Assembly (NCBI RefSeq): GCF_002101315.1
Contig: NZ_CP020777.1
Location: 372,001-436,000 of the forward strand
Length of the DNA: 64,000 bases
DNA from: Candidatus Pelagibacter sp. RS39
GTDB taxonomy: Bacteria; Pseudomonadota; Alphaproteobacteria; Pelagibacterales; Pelagibacteraceae
Reading direction: 5' to 3'
The position numbers and the translations under genes are program-made. Position 1 is the stretch's first letter; the number at the start of each line of letters is the position of its first letter. A model generated the notes under the pieces. The model saw only the letters and a program-made list of their open reading frames with translations. It was not told the DNA's origin and made no database searches. This document shows positions 61,999-64,000 of the stretch, piece after piece.

Positions 61999-62943
61999 AT
62001 GCGAAAAATAATATCGTTAATTTCTGCAGTTATAATCTCAGCAGTAAGTTTTGCTAGTTTATCGAATGCAGATAGCAAAAAGCCCATCGTTATCCCAACT
62101 CATAACTGGTCAAGTCAAATTGTAATGGCTTACGTTATTGGTGGAATAATGGAAAGCATGGGAAACAATGTTAAATATGTGAATGCTGACTCACAAGCAG
62201 TATACGAGTCAATTAGAATTGGTGACGTAACTCTATCTCATGAAGTATGGGAATCAGCTTTTGGTAAATCATTTACAACAGCTCTAGATAAAGGTGGCTT
62301 ACTTGACTGGGGTGATCATGAAGCTAGAACTCTAGAGGATATGGGGTATCCTAACTGGGTTGCTGAAAAAGGTTTATGCCCAGGATTACCAGACTGGACT
62401 GCTTTGAAAAACCCAGACTGTGCTAAAAACTTTACAACACCTGACTCTCCGAATGGAAAAGGAAGAATGTTGGAAGGTCCACAAACTTGGCACGGTGACT
62501 TAATCCCTCAAAGAGTTGACGCTTTAGGTTTAGGAGATCTTTGGTGGGTTAAATTTGCTGGAAGTGCGGACGCACTTTGGGCAGAGTTAGCAGCAGCTGA
62601 AAAAGAAGGAAGAGGAACAATTATCTTTAACTGGACACCAAACTTTACTGATGGTGCTGGTTTTACATTTATCGACTTTCCTCCGTACACTGCAGGTTGC
62701 AGACCTGAGGATGGTGGAGATGGTAAATGTGGTTCGCCAGATGGTTATTTGAAGAAAGCAGTTAATGCTGACTTTCCAAAAACTCATCCAGATGCAGCAG
62801 CTATGTTTAAAAAACTTTCTTTCACAACAAGTCAAATTGGTGCAATGGCAGCTTTAGTTGACGTTGACAAAATGACTCACGAAGATGCAGCTAAAAAATG
62901 GCTTAAAGATAACAAGAAAGTTTGGAAAGCTTTTATTAAATAA
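61999..62943 (+). CDS. tmoX: TmoX/OpuAC-type periplasmic binding protein for TMAO or betaines
   Basis: The 314-residue precursor has a signal peptide ending near LSNADS (residues 1-25). The mature protein is an OpuAC/ProX-type quaternary-amine binding protein: KPIVIPTHNWSSQIVMAYVI, VTLSHEVWESAFGKS, GPQTWHGDLIPQRVDALGLG, TIIFNWTPNFT, and many Trp residues, which form the aromatic cage for the ligand. TmoX binds TMAO; SAR11 relatives take several methylated amines and sulfonium compounds. Smooth codon use and a strong SD suggest high expression. No permease or ATPase gene follows in the window; a terminator does. Confidence 0.85.
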   Translation: MRKIISLISAVIISAVSFASLSNADSKKPIVIPTHNWSSQIVMAYVIGGIMESMGNNVKYVNADSQAVYESIRIGDVTLSHEVWESAFGKSFTTALDKGGLLDWGDHEARTLEDMGYPNWVAEKGLCPGLPDWTALKNPDCAKNFTTPDSPNGKGRMLEGPQTWHGDLIPQRVDALGLGDLWWVKFAGSADALWAELAAAEKEGRGTIIFNWTPNFTDGAGFTFIDFPPYTAGCRPEDGGDGKCGSPDGYLKKAVNADFPKTHPDAAAMFKKLSFTTSQIGAMAALVDVDKMTHEDAAKKWLKDNKKVWKAFIK

Positions 62944-62965
62944 GGTTAAAGTAACTAAATCTTTG

Positions 62966-62994
62966 AATCTCTCCCAACAATGTTGGGGGAGATT
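62966..62994 (+). terminator. intrinsic terminator after the binding-protein gene
   Basis: A 13-bp stem (62966-62978 with 62982-62994, one G-T pair) with a three-base loop and a run of T to 63001, 23 bases after the stop. A strong terminator that makes the binding-protein gene monocistronic. Confidence 0.9.
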
Positions 62995-63011
62995 TTTTTT
63001 TAAAAAAAAAG

Positions 63012-63473
63012 ATGAACAAATATTTTTTGAGCATAGTCATTAGTTTATTATTTTTTGGCCAAACTTTTGCAAAAGATGTAAGTATTAATGAGAACATTGA
63101 TCTTGAGTTTGTATGTGATTTAGAAAAAAAAATAATTAAAAATTCAGAGCACAATTATCAAACTTTTTTAGCCAAAGATTTGAATGAAAAAGGATTGGAT
63201 AAATTTGAAATTCAATCAAAACAACCAGAAACCCTTTTAATTAAAGGATTATCTTTATTTCTCTCAGATACAGAAAAATTGAATGTTAAGGTTGTTAATA
63301 AAGACGTAGTTTTATTTAAATCGATTGATCAAGAAAAAAATTATTCAGAGTCAGGTATTATTACTAGAAAAACAGGAGAGTTAATTCATGAAATTACAAG
63401 AAATATAAAAAGTGAAAATGCAGAAAAATATATTTCAATATATTCATGTATTAAACATGACCAAAAAGTCTGA
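63012..63473 (+). CDS. exported protein of unknown function
   Basis: A 153-residue protein with a signal peptide (MNKYFLSIVISLLFFGQTFA). The mature part has two cysteines (EFVCDLEKK; IYSCIKHDQ), mixed polar and beta-prone sequence, and no motif I recognise. It follows a terminator by less than 20 bases, so its promoter must overlap the terminator region or the gene depends on read-through. It may be part of a set with the MORN-repeat gene 34 bases downstream. Confidence 0.6.
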   Translation: MNKYFLSIVISLLFFGQTFAKDVSINENIDLEFVCDLEKKIIKNSEHNYQTFLAKDLNEKGLDKFEIQSKQPETLLIKGLSLFLSDTEKLNVKVVNKDVVLFKSIDQEKNYSESGIITRKTGELIHEITRNIKSENAEKYISIYSCIKHDQKV

Positions 63474-63507
63474 TTTTTTTTTGGTAAATTTTGTGTAAAA
63501 TATTATT

Positions 63508-63885
63508 ATGAAAAAGTATCTCTTAGCGATAATTTTAAGTTTACTTATCAGTTCAGTTGCAATAGCTCGAAGCACAGGATGCAAAGAAGGAAACTGTGAA
63601 AATGGTTTTGGTAAGTGGGTTTACACAGACAAAACTACTTATGAAGGTGAATGGGTAGGCACAAAAAAAAACGGTCAAGGGACTGAAACTTGGCCTAATG
63701 GATATATCTATAAAGGAGAATTTAAAAATAGTGAATGGAGCGGGGTAGGTGTCTTAACATTTCCAGATGGCTCAACTTATGAAGGTGAATGGTCAAAAGG
63801 ATTTATGAATGGCAAAGGCACTTTTACTTCATCGGATGGAACTCAAAAATCTGGCTTATGGAAAAATGGAAAGTTACAAGAGTAA
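63508..63885 (+). CDS. exported MORN-repeat protein
   Basis: A 125-residue protein with a signal peptide (MKKYLLAIILSLLISSVAIA) and four to five MORN-like repeats of about 23 residues: CENGFGKWVYTDKTTYEGEW, KNGQGTETWPNGYIYKGEF, WSGVGVLTFPDGSTYEGEW, MNGKGTFTSSDGTQKSGLW. MORN repeats form beta-hairpin arrays that bind lipids or proteins. No enzymatic domain is attached. Periplasmic location is inferred from the signal peptide. Confidence 0.8.
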   Translation: MKKYLLAIILSLLISSVAIARSTGCKEGNCENGFGKWVYTDKTTYEGEWVGTKKNGQGTETWPNGYIYKGEFKNSEWSGVGVLTFPDGSTYEGEWSKGFMNGKGTFTSSDGTQKSGLWKNGKLQE

Positions 63886-64000
63886 ATGTCAAAAGAAAAT
63901 TTTTTAAATAAAGTAAAATATTTACCCGAGACCACAAAACAGTTTGGTGGCTTGGTACTTATAATTCTCACAATATCCCTATCTTTTTTTGTTCTTAACA
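63886..64000 (+). CDS. N-terminal part of a membrane protein, cut by the window edge
   Basis: An ATG at 63886, immediately after the MORN-gene TAA, opens a frame to the window end (38 residues). It begins MSKENFLNKVKYLPETTKQF and continues into a hydrophobic helix (GLVLIILTISLSFFVLN). A cytoplasmic N terminus followed by a first membrane helix is the likely topology. Too little is visible to name the family. Confidence 0.55.
   Translation, partial: MSKENFLNKVKYLPETTKQFGGLVLIILTISLSFFVLN

Overview
The window looks like a piece of a SAR11 (Pelagibacterales, Alphaproteobacteria) chromosome. The evidence is very low GC, intergenic gaps of mostly under 100 bp, pervasive ATGA and TAATG start/stop overlaps, convergent genes whose stop codons overlap, short proteins, and a recognisable marine one-carbon/osmolyte gene set. 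I saw no tRNA, rRNA, insertion sequence, prophage or CRISPR array. The longest stretch without an assigned large gene is about 220 bp (212-429).

Layout. 1-1050: the end of a glutathione S-transferase and a reverse-strand dksA behind a near-consensus promoter. 1049-8375: a co-directional set of a membrane glycosyltransferase, a GT2 glycosyltransferase, ppc and two secreted polysaccharide-lyase-like proteins. 8377-10027: reverse umuDC behind a promoter carrying an exact alphaproteobacterial SOS box. 10191-14624: a SOUL protein, a GFA-family protein, a glycerate kinase, a TolC-like channel and recA, which has a degenerate SOS box. 14724-25528: housekeeping genes (alaS, icd, psd, pssA, rlmE, guaB, guaA, panB). 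The guaB product lacks the CBS domains. 25525-39235: an osmolyte/polyamine catabolic region with an EutA-like protein, an ectoine-hydrolase-like protein, a complete polyamine-type ABC transporter, a bifunctional 3-hydroxyacyl-CoA dehydrogenase, an agmatinase-family enzyme, an aldehyde dehydrogenase and an M20 deacylase. 39265-46721: CsaA, a LysE exporter, aconitase, a YfgM/BamB pair, a cupin-like protein, ZapE and YjbQ.

46718-62943 is the most distinctive part: a methylated-amine and ammonium module. On the reverse strand, from upstream to downstream, it holds a Tdm-like TMAO demethylase (DUF1989 plus GcvT domains), a MarR-like regulator, a FAD amine-oxidase-like protein, a glutamine-synthetase paralog, three split glutamate-synthase-like proteins (mgsA/B/C type), a 138-residue protein of unknown function, an ammonium transporter, two small membrane proteins, a GmaS/GlnT ligase, a diaminopropionate ammonia-lyase-like enzyme and a photolyase. 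Divergent from tdm is a TmoX/OpuAC-type periplasmic binding protein behind a strong promoter. Read together, this would import TMAO or related methylated amines, demethylate them, route the amine nitrogen through gamma-glutamylmethylamide and N-methylglutamate, and recapture ammonium. This is inference from gene families; several expected partners (dmm, the remaining mgd subunits, tmoV/W) are not in the window.

62966-64000: a strong terminator, an unrecognised secreted protein, a MORN-repeat protein and the start of a membrane protein cut by the window edge. The regulatory point I find most interesting is that both abundant-type binding-protein genes (28677 and 61999) have the same leader design: TTGACT, a 17-bp spacer, a -10, then a perfect 12-14 bp palindrome at about +1, then a strong Shine-Dalgarno.
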